Source of the DNA: Nymphalis io
Taxonomy: Eukaryota > Arthropoda > Insecta > Lepidoptera > Nymphalidae
DNA: 64,000 bases
Assembly: GCF_905147045.1 (NCBI RefSeq)
Contig: NC_065888.1
Location: 3,973,001-4,037,000 of the forward strand
Direction of reading: 5' to 3'
Numbering within the stretch: position 1 is the first letter of the stretch; the number at the start of each line of letters is the position of its first letter. Shown here piece after piece: positions 12,682-24,043 of the stretch. The notes under the pieces are model-generated. The model searched no databases. It saw nothing but the letters and a program-made list of their open reading frames with translations, and had not been told where the DNA came from. Both the position numbers and the translations under genes were made by a program.

Positions 12682-13240
12682 TTAGGTCCTTACATATGAA
12701 ATTGGCGTTTTGTACGGGAGGAATATAAAGTTAATTTTTTTTTTGTAAAATATATTTCATTAATCAAAGTATGCACCGTTGTTATCTATGCACTTTTGCC
12801 ATCTCATGAGTAGTTCATTGATCCCTTTACTAAAAAAACCGTAGGGGCGAGAATCAATAAACTCTTTGGAGGCGGTTTGCACTGCCGCATCGGAGTTGAA
12901 TTTTTTTTCTTGTAAGAAGTTGTCCAAATTCCGGAAAAAATAATAATCTGTTGGAGCAAGGTCCGGGGAGTACGGTGGATGTCGCAGACATATTCCAATT
13001 GTAGCTCATCTAACTTAGTGGTTGTTTGTTGTGCAGTGTGTGGTCTTAAGTTGTCGTGAAGCAGCAGTGGCCTAGAGCAATTGACTAATCTCGGTTGTTT
13101 AGCAACTAGTTCTTCCTTCATGGTTTGCAGTTGCTGACAATAGATGTCTGCCGTAATCGTTTGGCCAGATTTTGACTCAGAATTTTGACAATACTTATCA
13201 AAACTCGTATAGAGGTTTGCTGCAGGCGCACGCTGGCTTC
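12682..13240 (-). mobile_element. Mariner DNA transposon remnant, C-terminal part
   Basis: Cut-and-paste transposon of the Tc1/mariner superfamily. On the - strand, the reading shows the mariner block LLHDN-RPHTAQ near 13026-13064 and, one frame over, HPPYSPDLAPTDYYFF near 12945-12992, i.e. the last two catalytic aspartates of the DD34D triad. A one-base shift near 12995 separates them. The C-terminal tail continues to about 12770. The element ends at 12682 in a mariner-like terminal repeat (12682-12730) preceded by a TA dinucleotide. The N-terminal half and the other terminal repeat are missing or unrecognisable. Such copies are often annotated as SETMAR-like transposase. Confidence 0.85.
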
Positions 13241-13498
13241 ATTCCCTTTCCTTTCGATGACTTCATGTAAATGTATTTTTTTTAAATATTATATACTAGT
13301 TTTGTCCACTACTTCGTCCGCGTGTTATGAGGGGATGAGCAGGTGTTCATATATGTAGTATATATGTTGGTGGAAATATGATGCATAATTTTTTTTTTAT
13401 GTTTTACTCAAAAAATTTGGCAGTAGTAATCGCTCAAGTAACTCGCAAAACATCGATGCTCAGCATTCGACAAAATAATATTCATTTATGTTTTGGAA

Positions 13499-13528
13499 CC
13501 CTTATAACATAAACCCTTATAACATAAA
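13499..13528 (+). repeat. 15-bp unit repeated twice in tandem
   Basis: The unit cccttataacataaa occurs twice without a gap. Probably replication slippage. Confidence 0.8.
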
Positions 13529-13889
13529 AAAAGTTTTTTTTTGGGTTGGAAATAAAATTAAATCATTTAACCCAATAAGTAAAGATGTATCAACGGGCGA
13601 AACTCACGTTTTTTGGAAGTCCAAGTATCTAATTGTTTTTCTTTACTGGTTATCTACGTCATTTACCGATCACATCCTATTTATTTTCGGCATTAAAATC
13701 AATCAATTTCAGTAGGCATTTAAATAAATTGGTTTCAATAATGATGACAGTACGCGAATAATTGGATAATAGTAAATTAATTTCTATACGCTTAGCAATA
13801 ATGTTTTAAATAATTAAGCAGCCGGCAGCAGTTGGATCATAAATCTGACTACAGTTAGTAAAGCTTCCGTAAAGCGTAATAACATACGA

Positions 13890-14152
13890 ATCCGAGATGA
13901 TGAATCTTAACCGAATTTCGTTGGTTCAAACCCGGGCAAGCACCACTGAATTTTCATGTGCTTAATTTGTGATTATAATTCATCTCGTGCTTTAAGGTGA
14001 CAGAAAACGCCGTCGATTTCATTGTGTCTAATTTCATTGAAATTCTGCCACATGTTTATTCTAACAACCCGCATTGGAGCAGCGTGGTGAAATAAGCTTA
14101 CCTTCTCCTCAAAAAGGGAGAGGAGACATTTAGCCCAGCAGTGGGTCTTGTT
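13890..14152 (+). mobile_element. tRNA-derived SINE, family A
   Basis: Shows ggttcaaacccgggcaag (box B), the ttttcatgtgcttaattt block, the middle ttgaaattctgccacatg and the 3' block aaagggagaggag with cccagcagtgg. The box A region is partly lost. Confidence 0.8.
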
Positions 14153-14499
14153 ACATATATAAATGAAATAAGACCAAATGTCCTAAAGTACAATAAAACA
14201 GTAACAGTACAATATTAATACTTAATTAAAAGAGTAATAATTTTGTAGTAACAAATGTAGTGTTTATGTTAAATTCAATTAATCGAATGAAGTATTAATT
14301 ATAAAAGAACATGAAAATATATCACAAGCTCCTATAAACACATAAATACAATAGATGCTGGCATGCCTTGATATGATAAAAGGGAAAAAGGCGGTTTCTG
14401 CAGTTCCTCGGTACAAAATTTAAACATTTAAGTAAAGCCGTCGATTCATTCGAACCTTTTCAAAATAGTACCTTCTTCATTATTTTTTACTTGTTCTCT

Positions 14500-14960
14500 A
14501 ATAAATTGTTAGTTATTAGACTATTTATACTTAAACTTTACTTTAACTTTATCGCGAGTGTTCCCCATACTAGTCCAACTCTCGAAATTTGTTGTTCGCC
14601 AGTTTCTAAGCGTTTTTGTATACAGTCCAATATGTTATTTGTGTTCGTAATAAGGCACCATAGTAGGGTGTTATATTCGAAAATACTCCACACAAGAGTT
14701 GATGCGGAATGCTAACCAGTTTCATTTAAATTGGATTAAAATTTATAACTATGATGTTTTTATAGTCGCATCAAAATCGTTGCGAAAAGAAAGTTTGCTA
14801 TCTAAAATTACACCAAAATCTCGAACATATGCTTCACTGAGTGGTTTATCATATGCATACCCAATTAATAGGTAATTTCGCCGTGATCAAATGCTTTGGT
14901 GAGATCATGCAGTTGCATGAACATCAATATTATCCAATGCTTCAGAAATATCGGTGACAC
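14500..14960 (-). mobile_element. Decayed jockey-like LINE reverse transcriptase fragment
   Basis: On the - strand, 14880-14761 reads YVRDFGVILDSKLSF within an open stretch, the block found just after the catalytic core in jockey-clade reverse transcriptases. Further along (about 14710-14590) another frame gives ASTLVWSIFEYNTLLW then IQKRLE, matching the next conserved block. A short piece near 14920-14895 reads HDLTKAFD, resembling the block around the first catalytic aspartate. Much between is deleted and stops interrupt it, so this is an old relic. Confidence 0.7.
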
Positions 14961-16061
14961 AACCAATTAGGCATGTTAGGAAACCGTGTTAATGAGGAGT
15001 CATATATTTTCTTAAAATAATAAAAAGTTTCATAATTTTGGAAATATCGTGATCCTAAAATTTTAGCATTTTTCTTTAATAAAATTGAAAGAATAAGGTC
15101 AGGATTATTACACTATTGACACCAATAGTAAATAAGTATTAACATACTTTTTTCATATATATATCAATCCTACCTATTTACTACCTACTACCATATAAAT
15201 CGGCATTATATAATCGTCGTAAATATTCGGATTACTACGTAAGTTAAAGATATTACGTAGTTCATGTTTTATATGGTGATATGTGGTTTTTTAATGAGGG
15301 CTAATTATATGAATTAATAATACTTCTTAATTAGCCAAAAACCAACAATAAAATAATTTTACATTAAGCAAAAAAATCTTACATTGTTGTTTGAATAGTT
15401 CTTATTGTTTTCTCTTATACTTTAAACGCAGAACATTATTAGTATTCATTGAACCAACCATCCGGTATAAGAATTAAGTCGAAAGATTTCAGCGGCACAT
15501 TTCCCAACTCAACCCCTGCAATTAAAACGCAACCGAAGGGTTGCACCGCTTTCTAAATTGCAGACACGTTCATTGTTTTAATCTACTCTGCAATCCAGAA
15601 GGATATTATACAGAATAATAATACTTTCTAGTGTATCTTGACCCTTTGTCAAATAATAATATCAAAGAGGTAGTTTGACAATAAAGGATCAAAGCGAGTT
15701 GGTCGTTTCAAGTCTCGCAGAAAACGGTAACGTTGTACTTGATTGAAATATTAATTTCTTGCCTTCGTGATAACTGTGGAAATAATTTCCTTACTTAAGT
15801 TTCTCCGAGGTAAAGAAGCTTACCGTCTTGTTCAGCTTAGAATTTTTCATTACTATTTGTCTCGACGAATAAACGGCCGGTTAGTTAAAATTAAAGAAGC
15901 AATGTAAATTATTATACATTATATATTGAAACATTTAAATAACAAATGTAAATACTGTTTTTTAAGGTCCGAAATAAATATCAAAATAATACCCTCTTTA
16001 CTTTTTACTTGAGTAAGCTTTGCACACACTTTAAATAGCGATTTCATAATTAAGATAAATT
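14961..16061. other. Intergenic spacer before the LINE
   Basis: No gene or named repeat recognised. The part at 15470-15580 is less AT-rich and looks single-copy within the window. Confidence 0.5.
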
Positions 16062-16072
16062 AAATGTAAGAC
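16062..16072 (+). repeat. Left target-site duplication of the LINE
   Basis: The 11 bases aaatgtaagac here recur exactly at 19237-19247, directly after the LINE tail. Confidence 0.85.
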
Positions 16073-16274
16073 CGTGTAATGAATGTGCCGTGGAGTACCG
16101 GCTTAGAATAGTACTCCCCCAATCTCATCCCGTGGGTGTCGTAAGAGGCGACTGAGGGACGGGGAAAACGGGGGATGGGCAGCAGCGTCCCCCCTCCCAT
16201 AAACATCTTACCCCCCTACTGCGCTCGCCAACACGCCTGCCCAGCGCGGCGAGTATGGGCAAACCCCTCCATTA

Positions 16275-17495
16275 ATGGCAGATGCGCCCAAAAAAAGGTC
16301 CCCAGTTACCGGCAAGCCCGCTAGGCCCGACCAAGGTAGCGCGACCGCTACCGGCAGGGCAGGGGGTGCTAAGAATCACCGGTTCCCGGCAGGCTACCGT
16401 ATAAAACGACTGAAAATGGCAACGTATAATGGACGCTCGATGAGGCTGGACCATCACCTCGCCGAATTAGAAGTAGAGTTAAGTCATATAAACTGGCATA
16501 TACTGGGGTTATCTGAAGTCCGAAGACAGGGGGAGGACACGATAACTCTAGAGTCCGGTAACTTACTCTACTTCCGCGAAGGTGATAACCTCTCCCAGGG
16601 TGGTGTCGGTTTTCTAGTCAAAAAGGATCTCATTAGCAGCATTGTGGAAATCAGTAGTGTGTCGAACCGGGTAGCGTACCTTGTCCTAAAACTTTCCGAC
16701 AGGTACTCCCTGAAGGTCGTACAGGTATATGCGCCAACTTCGACATACTCTGATGATGTGGTCGAAGCGATGTACGAGGACATCGCAAAGGCCCTCAACG
16801 ACACCTCGAAGGCCCACTACAATGTTGTTATGGGAGACTTTAATGCTAAAGTGGGAGTACAAGATAGCGGTGAATCGAAAGTCGGACCTTACGGCTTGGG
16901 CTGCAGAAATCACAGGGGGCAAATGCTGGTAAACTTTCTCGAAGCGCAGGGGCTTTTTTTGATGAATTCTTTCTTTCAAAAGAAGCCTCAGAGGAGGTGG
17001 ACCTGGCGAAGCCCCGATAACGTGACAAGGAACGAGATAGACTTTATCATTTCGAATAAAAGGCACATATTTAGAGATGTTTCAGTGATCAACAGGTTTA
17101 ATACCGGAAGTGATCACCGCTTGGTTCGAGGCACTCTAAATATCAACTTAAAAGCCGAAAGATCGAGAATGATGAGGTCTACTCTCCGACCTACCATGCT
17201 CCAAGCTGCTCAAGGCTCCGAAAAGTTCCAAATGGAACTTCAAAATCAATTCACCGCGTTGGAAACCATAAGCAGCATTGATGAGAGAACCGACACGCTG
17301 GTCAAAATACTGCAAAACACATCCCGCAAGTGTTTTCCGCCACAGAGAAGAGACAACGCACCAAAACTCTCTGCTGAGACACTCGAGCTCATGAGAAAAC
17401 GACGAGAACTACCATCGATTAAACCGAACAATAAAAACGCTGACGCGACGCGATCTCCGACGCTCCAATACCCGTGCCATCAAGGCTGCGATTGA
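16275..17495 (+). pseudogene. LINE endonuclease half (frameshifted polyprotein)
   Basis: Encodes the endonuclease that nicks target DNA to prime reverse transcription. In the open frame from the ATG at 16275, family catalytic motifs are present: Asn52, Glu81 in LGLSEVRR, GDFN at 187-190, Asp256 in EIDFII and the SDH triad at 279-281. An alternative start is Met48, just before the domain. The frame ends at a TGA at 17493-17495, but the last 15 or so residues are not family-like: the expected continuation resumes in another frame from about 17449, so an indel lies near 17440-17449. Confidence 0.85.
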
Positions 17496-19221
17496 GCAAA
17501 ATCGGGGATCGAAAGTGTTCGCTCGCAAGTTTGGGAGGCCGCGTCTGACAAAACTTAAAACTGAAAATGGTGGGGTCGTTACCTCTAGGCCTGAGATTAT
17601 CGGAGAAGTAGAGAGGTTTTATGGGCAGTTGTTCTCTTCAAGATCGGATAAACCCGTGGGAATCAGTATTGATGACCAGCTCGCCCCTCTTATGCGCCAT
17701 TACTCCGAGGAGCTCCCGGTCGTTGACCAAGGAGAGATTAGGGCTGCTCTAGAACAGCTTAAAAACAACAAAGCTCCGGGAGATGACGGAATCACAACAG
17801 AGTTGCTTAAGGCAGGCGGGACTCCGGTCCTGAAAGAGCTAGCAAGCCTCTTTAATTCCGTCATCCAACATGGCAAGACCCCGGAAACGTGGAGCGGGAG
17901 TGAGGTGGTACTGTTTTTCAAGAAAGGTGATAAAACCCTCTTGAAAAACTACAGACCAATCTCCCTCCTGAGTCACGTGTATAAGCTGTTCTCAAGAGTC
18001 GTCACGAACCGTCTCGCCAGACGACTTGACGAGTTCCAGCCCCCAGAGCAAGCCGGCTTTCGATCAGGCTACAGCACCGTGGACCACATCCATACTGTTC
18101 GGCAGATTGTGCAGAAGACCGAAGAGTACAATCAGCCGCTGTGTATGGCATTTGTGGACTACGAGAAAGCCTTCGACTCCATCGAAACCTGGGCAGTGCT
18201 CGACTCATTGCAGAGATGTCATATCGATTGGAGATATATCGAGGTACTGAGATGTCTGTACAACGCCGCTACAATGACTGTCCACATCCAGGACTGTAAG
18301 ACGAAGGCGATCCAACTGCGCAGAGGGGTGAGACAGGGGGATGTAATATCCCCGAAACTGTTCACCAACGCGTTGGAAGACGTTTTCAAAACGCTGGATT
18401 GGACTAGGTATGGAGTCAATGTAAACGGCGAGTACATCTCACACCTTCGATTTGCCGACGATATCGTCATCATAGCAGAGTCGCTGGAACAACTCACCGA
18501 AATGCTGCGTAGCCTAGGCGAGTCTTCCCGGCGTGTCGGTCTCGGTATGAACTTGGACAAGACCAAGGTCATGTTCAATAGGCATGTCGTGCCGGGACCG
18601 ATATACGTCGAGGGGAAACCTCTCGAAGTTGTTAGTGAATATACCTACCTAGGACAGATAATACAAGTCGGTAGGAACAACTTCGAGAAGGAAGCCGATC
18701 GAAGAATTCGCTTGGGATGGGCAGCATTTGGCAACCTTCGTCAAGTCCTCAAGTCGTCTATACCGCAATGTTTGAAGACGAAAGTCTTCAACAAATGCGT
18801 CTTACCTGCCATGACATACGGTGCCGAAACGTGGACACTAACTGCGGGACTAGTCCACAAATTCAAAGTCACTCAGCGTGCTATGGAGCGAGCTATGCTC
18901 GGAGTATCTTTGAAGGATAAGATCAGAAATGAGATTATCCGGAAAAGAACCGGAGTCACCGACATAGCTTGCAAAATTAGCAGGCTGAAGTGGCAGTGGG
19001 CTGGTCACGTATGTCGTAGGACCGATGGCCGTTGGAGCAGACGAGTCCTAGAGTGGAGACCGTGAATCGGCAAGCGCAGCGTAGGGCGCCCTCCAGCCAG
19101 GTGGACCGACGACCTTAAGAAGGTGGCGGGCACTAACTGGATGCGGAAGGCGGAGGACAGGGAGCTTTGGCGCATCTTGGGAGAGGCCTATGTTCAGCAG
19201 TGGACAACGATTGGCTGTTGA
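17449..19221 (+). pseudogene. LINE reverse transcriptase half with one nonsense codon
   Basis: Continuation of the LINE polyprotein after the frameshift. Reverse transcriptase blocks appear in order: the KAPGDDGI block (17773-17796), KNYRPISLLS, EQAGFRSGYST, the FVDYEKAFD block (catalytic Asp region, about 18151-18177), RRGVRQGDVISP, and the catalytic box FADD at 18451-18462. A TGA at 19063-19065 interrupts the frame; the neighbouring truncated copy has CGA at the same place, so this is a C-to-T change at a CpG. The frame stays open after it until TGA at 19219-19221, just before the repeat tail. There is no true ATG at the start of this segment; it belongs to the upstream half. Confidence 0.88.
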
Positions 19222-19236
19222 TTGATTGATTGATTG

Positions 19237-19247
19237 AAATGTAAGAC
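19237..19247 (+). repeat. Right target-site duplication of the LINE
   Basis: Exact 11-bp match to 16062-16072, placed immediately after the TTGA-type tail. Confidence 0.85.
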
Positions 19248-19460
19248 TATAAACAACCGGTTCTAATATAGATTCTATTGAGAATAATTACCAGAAACCC
19301 AGTAGATACTGTATTTGCATCACACATTTATCATATACACAAAGACTTTACAACAAAATTAATAAAATCTTAAAAATACACTAAAATTGAAGGGACTGTA
19401 AAATAAAATTTAAAAAATGGTTGATGACACTGGGTTATGCCGACTCCTTTGTTAACATAT

Positions 19461-19500
19461 ACACGCGCACACACACACACACACACACATGCACACACAT
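19461..19500 (+). repeat. AC microsatellite
   Basis: Nearly continuous AC dinucleotides with a few G and T interruptions, just after the LINE. Confidence 0.9.
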
Positions 19501-20228
19501 ACATTTTCATTACTAAAGTAGCAATAAATTGTGAGTTGTAATGTCGCTAATGTATATAATATAACGTATGTTTTCATCATAGTCAAATTATTACAGGTTT
19601 GCATAGTTTGAAAGTCAATAGAATTATTTTTTAAGTATTTACTATAATTAGCCTACCACATGTCATGTACCTAATTTTTTCTCAATAAATTATTATATAA
19701 ATATTATTAACTTTATCTTATTTTCTCAATGAAAATGAACGCATACTAACTCCACGGTTTCCTTATGATCAATATACTTATGTACGAGTATATAGATGAT
19801 AATACCTTATTTATTATTGCGTTTTTAGCATGAGCTTTATTTACATGTAAAATAATCATTGTTATTTTATTGTAGATCGAAAACCTTGTCCCAGGAATCA
19901 TGTATTGACTTTGTCAGAAGCTTGTGTTACAATTTGCTTCTCAATTTGGGCTATGATGAGACTGAAGCATTACTAAAACGATCAATATAACATTGACCTA
20001 ACCTATTCTTTCTTTCTACCCCATCCCTTCCTTATAGTATATATATTTAGATGTATATATTTATATATTATATTTTGTTAAATTAAATGATATTTAATTG
20101 TTATGTTTATAATGAACAAATAATAAATAAATGTGCTGTCGAATTGGAGGGCGTTAGTAGCGACGACACAGTATTATACTAATGTAGTTACTATCGCATA
20201 TATTTTCTAAGATATGTATAATTTGTTC

Positions 20229-20424
20229 GTCCTACAAGTCCTAGAGTGGAGACCGCGAATCGGCAAGCGCAGCGTAGGGCGCCCTCCAGCCAGGTGGACC
20301 GATGACTTTAAAAAAGGTGACGGGCACCAACTGGATGCGGAAGGCGGAGGACAGGGAGCTTTGGGGCACCTTGGGAGAGGCCTATGTTCAGCAGTGGACA
20401 ATGATTGGCTGTTGATTGATTGAT
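20229..20424 (+). mobile_element. 5'-truncated second copy of the same LINE
   Basis: About 190 bases nearly identical to the last part of the LINE at 19045-19236, including the repeat tail. It begins inside the C-terminal coding region. A 14-bp flank starting tgtataat recurs with one mismatch at 20215-20228 and 20425-20438, a likely target duplication; about ten extra bases before the matching region may be filler. It retains the arginine codon lost in the longer copy but has its own frame change around the A-run near 20310. Confidence 0.85.
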
Positions 20425-21928
20425 TGTATAATATGTTCAAAATAAATAAAAAATAAATAATAAATTTAATCTTTCTTATTGTGTTAATAATATGATGTTC
20501 ATCAATGTTTCTATCAAATGAAAACATTGAGTAAACAGTCGGGTAATAAAAAGTAACAATAATAAAACTACATTAGTTTAACAATTTTAAACTAAACATA
20601 TAAGCATTTAATAGATAAATCGAGTTGATAAAGTTTACTTTAAAAGTTCGAACGCTTATCCAACCGCATCCATTAAAGCGCAGCTTAGCGGCTTAATCTA
20701 AAATACACTGACTAACATTACAGAATCGAAAACAATTCCATTCCACGATAAAACAAACAATTGCAAAAACAAATTTATCATAACCACGTCTGTTCTATGG
20801 TCTATGTTTTCTAATTTGGAAAATTCAAGAAACTATAAAGGAGTTGAATTTCACGCTCGGCTAATAGCCAGTAACACCTGCGAACGCTATTAGCGACAAC
20901 TCAGAATTGCCGACGATTAAAATCACTAACGTAATATCCGCTAATTGCTTTGAGTAATGAATACCCATTATAGTAGTTATTTTGATAATATTACCGCAAT
21001 AGATTTAATTTTAAGGCTTTGTTATTATTTATTATTGTTATCGTAGCTATTTTTTATTTTATAATTTTATTTATTCCGCGTTATCAGTTAAAAACTCACA
21101 CAGTCGAACAAATTTAATAGATAAACGGATCGTCACAATGCATTGTGTATTGGGTCCATAATGGACGGGAAAATTGCTAGTTAAGTGTGTTTTATATATC
21201 ATACAAAAACAATAATAACATGAATATAATACTTGTGATGTGAAATAAAAATCAAAATATAAATATATAATTTTATTTTCAAACTTAATTTGCTGATTAT
21301 AAATATAGTATTGCGGTCGATATTTAAGTTCTATTTAATAAATAGAAATAGAAATATTTTTTTTTTAAGAAATCCAATTTTTAAAACATAATAATGTAAG
21401 TTTCCAACTTAACAGGATAAATCACATCATTACATAAGTAAATTATTTTAATGATTTGCCAAACAGTTCGCTTGTATTCAGTAAGCTATCGGAAAATATA
21501 ATATGAATAGTCTTTGATACATTGCATTGTTAGTTACAACACATCCTAGTAATTGAACAGTTTTTGCCTATATCGGTTCGTGCAATATTTTTGTCATTGG
21601 CTTTCTTGGTACTCTTACGGGACGGAAAGTTGTATGCTAGCAATAATATGCCCGTATTGAATATCTCCATTTATTGCATTATTCAATATAGTGCAGTTTT
21701 CAACAAATTCGCAACGAGTCCTTATTTAAATAAGTTAGGGTTAAGGCTGGTTTCATACGGTGAATAGGTATCTTTGTGAGATATAATACTACAAAAAAGC
21801 AAGGTTTTTTATAAATCTCGCTGTATAGATTCAATTCTTTGAGAGTGAACGTCATATAACGGATTCCATACTTGGAAGGCATACTCTAAATGGCTTCGAA
21901 CAAGAGTGTTGTAAAGTGCTGTGTTAAA

Positions 21929-21953
21929 TGTGTGTGTGTGTGTGTGTGTGTGT
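21929..21953 (+). repeat. TG microsatellite
   Basis: Twelve uninterrupted TG units. Confidence 0.92.
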
Positions 21954-22401
21954 TAAGCCATTACTTTCCCAAAAAACTTTTTTTGGGGCCGCGAATCTTT
22001 GTGAGCGGAAGTACAACAACTTATCAAACTTCATCACAATCAGTTTAGGAACGTATAAAGGACTTAAATATAGCATGATTGGAAGAAAAGTACCTCTACT
22101 TTATTTAAGTAATGATTAAATCTTAAAACCATCTTTTTCGTTCTTAATGAGATAGCGCATTAACGGATTGTTGTCTCGTTTGAAATTTATTTCAGTTATT
22201 CCTGGACCTTAAGATTTTATCAACAATAAACTAAGATTAATGAATACTAAAATTATTTATCAAAAACATCATAAGAACGTTTTTATGATAAGTATCACAT
22301 GAGAGCATTTCATTCCAAATTCAAATTTATTAGTCGTCATTGAGTGGTCATTGTACTCGGTGTTTAGAACGACGAAATCGAATATAAAGAAAAAAATAAC
22401 G

Positions 22402-22446
22402 GCCTGGAAATGTCCCGTTGTCGGGCTAAGACCTTCTCCTTTTGAG
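22402..22446 (-). mobile_element. SINE family A, tail fragment
   Basis: About 45 bases match the family A tail: ggcctggaaatgtccc, then gggctaagaccttctcc. The rest is absent. Confidence 0.5.
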
Positions 22447-23384
22447 AAATAAATATTTATTATTATACAGCATAAGCATATAACTTTAATTTAATGTTGA
22501 TAAAAAAAATACAATTCACCAGTTACCAACGAGTATTTTTGAAGTGAAACTTTTTCGAGTACAATGAGTACCCGAGCGGACACCGCTAGTCCCTCTTGCA
22601 CATACGGCGTTCTCTGAAATAGGGTACACCGTGTCCATGAAAGCACTCGAGGCAGTCGGGTGACTTGCCACTTTTATAATTTACAAGAAAGTTGTCATAA
22701 TAGAATGTATTTAATTACAGTGACATTCAATAGATATACGGTTATGTATTAATATAATACAACAAATACAACAAATGTATTAAAGCCATTGAACAAAATA
22801 ACTTTATTATATCATAAATATATAAGAATAGAATCAACTCTGCAAGCTCGTTACAAAACTCAAACAGTATCTTACTTCAAAAATCTTTTTAGTACTTTCA
22901 GGATAAAAAGTTCCATTAAAAACTATGTAGCAGTGAAACTTGTTAGATCTCTTGTTACAGTTTGTGTACATTGTTAAGTTTGCTAACTGTTAATATGGAG
23001 GGTTCTTGAATAGTGCTAATGAGCGCGGCCATTACAGTCGTGCGTGTCTGAAACAAGCAGCGATGGGGGTAACATCTTTGGACCACCTGAAGTGCCATTA
23101 AGGCTTTTGCGAAACAGAAGCAAATAGATACACGTGCATACGTCATCGTTTGTTATACGAAATATTTTTATATTGGAAGATATTATAATAAAAATGTTTT
23201 AAATATTGTGAAATTGGACTACTTACTCCATTTATAAACAATATTCGTATGTTTTGTTTTCTCGTCAATCTCCAAAATTCTTATGAAAGTCGGCAAGTAA
23301 ATAATAATAATAAAATCATTTATTTCAACCGAACAGGGATCATAAATACAAGACAATTACAATAATAATATTTAACAGATTTTA

Positions 23385-23545
23385 CATACTATAAATTAGA
23401 TTAAATTAATTCGAATTAAATTATAATTACAAATTAAATTAGATGAATTTTAATTAAATCAAATCAATTCTAATTCAAACAAATCAATCGCATTAAATTA
23501 TATTAAATAAGATTAAATAAAGTAAAATAAAATATAAAATAATGG
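23385..23545 (+). repeat. Imperfect AT-rich tandem tract
   Basis: Repeated attaaat and aaatcaa motifs in an irregular ladder. Low-complexity DNA with no coding content. Confidence 0.6.
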
Positions 23546-23833
23546 TTTTTGTCTGTGGTTTAGTATAATTGAATATGTATAAAAAGTAAAATTATATTAT
23601 GTACGATGAAAGTAACAATTAAAGTTGAAGTTGAGTGCAGATTCTGTATGGCGTAACGTTCGAGTGACACGTTTCTAACGCAAAAAGGTTTCACATCGAC
23701 AGAACAGACACGTTGTCACGTGTGCTTAGTTAAATGTATTTTCATTTATTGTTTATTATATATTGTATCTTTTTTATCTATTTTTCTGAGCATATTATAA
23801 AATACATTCCCAAATCGTTCGCTTGACTTAATA

Positions 23834-24043
23834 CTATTTATTGGTTTCATTGCGTATACGTATATATAGAGGGTCAGCGTAGTTGTCTCCACCGGGCGGG
23901 TTGAGTAATTTTCCGATGCGATCCTGCTCTACTTTTTCCCTCTGAACCATGATAGAATTACAGAAAGAGCATAAAGTCTTCCACGCTGATTCGCTGCGTA
24001 ACAACGCCAGGGAGAGATCAGATACAGATATCTGCCAAAACAA
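23834..24043 (-). mobile_element. Probable C-terminal relic of an R1/jockey-type LINE
   Basis: A 69-codon open frame on the - strand contains ESAWKTLCSFCNSIMVQREK, then VEQDR. This resembles the extreme C-terminus of lepidopteran R1/jockey-type reverse transcriptases, where an aromatic-rich helix is followed by a charged run. The region is more GC-rich than its flanks. I see no RT core next to it. The resemblance is from family memory, not alignment. Confidence 0.4.

Larger units (their letters stand above)
16073..19236 (+). mobile_element. Near full-length RTE-type LINE retrotransposon
   Basis: Non-LTR retrotransposon of about 3.16 kb. Order: GC-rich 5' leader, apurinic-type endonuclease (16275-17495 frame), reverse transcriptase (17449-19065 and beyond), then a 3' tail of TTGA/ATTG units. 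It is flanked by a perfect 11-bp direct repeat, aaatgtaagac, at 16062-16072 and 19237-19247, which I read as the target-site duplication. Length, short repetitive tail and the single endonuclease-RT polyprotein fit the RTE clade; proteins of this kind are often annotated as craniofacial development protein 2-like. It stands out from the surroundings by its much higher GC content. A frameshift and a nonsense codon make this copy inactive. Confidence 0.9.
20439..23384. other. Intergenic spacer
   Basis: Only a SINE scrap (22402-22446) and a TG microsatellite are recognised. GC-richer patches at 20640-20950, 22560-22670 and 22990-23120 are unexplained. Confidence 0.5.

Noticed and set aside
12804..13121. 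105-codon - strand frame as a host gene
   Set aside because: It is the frameshifted part of the mariner transposase.
13488..13715. 75-codon hydrophobic frame, considered as a receptor pseudogene
   Set aside because: None of the OR signatures (YSFF, PLSL-TFTS) and no flanking exons; the hydrophobicity follows from AT-rich codons.
16272..17066. Several - strand frames over the LINE
   Set aside because: By-products of the GC-rich endonuclease coding strand; no family motifs.
23385..23545. Possible CRISPR-like or satellite array
   Set aside because: Units are irregular and AT-only, with no constant repeat length or spacers.
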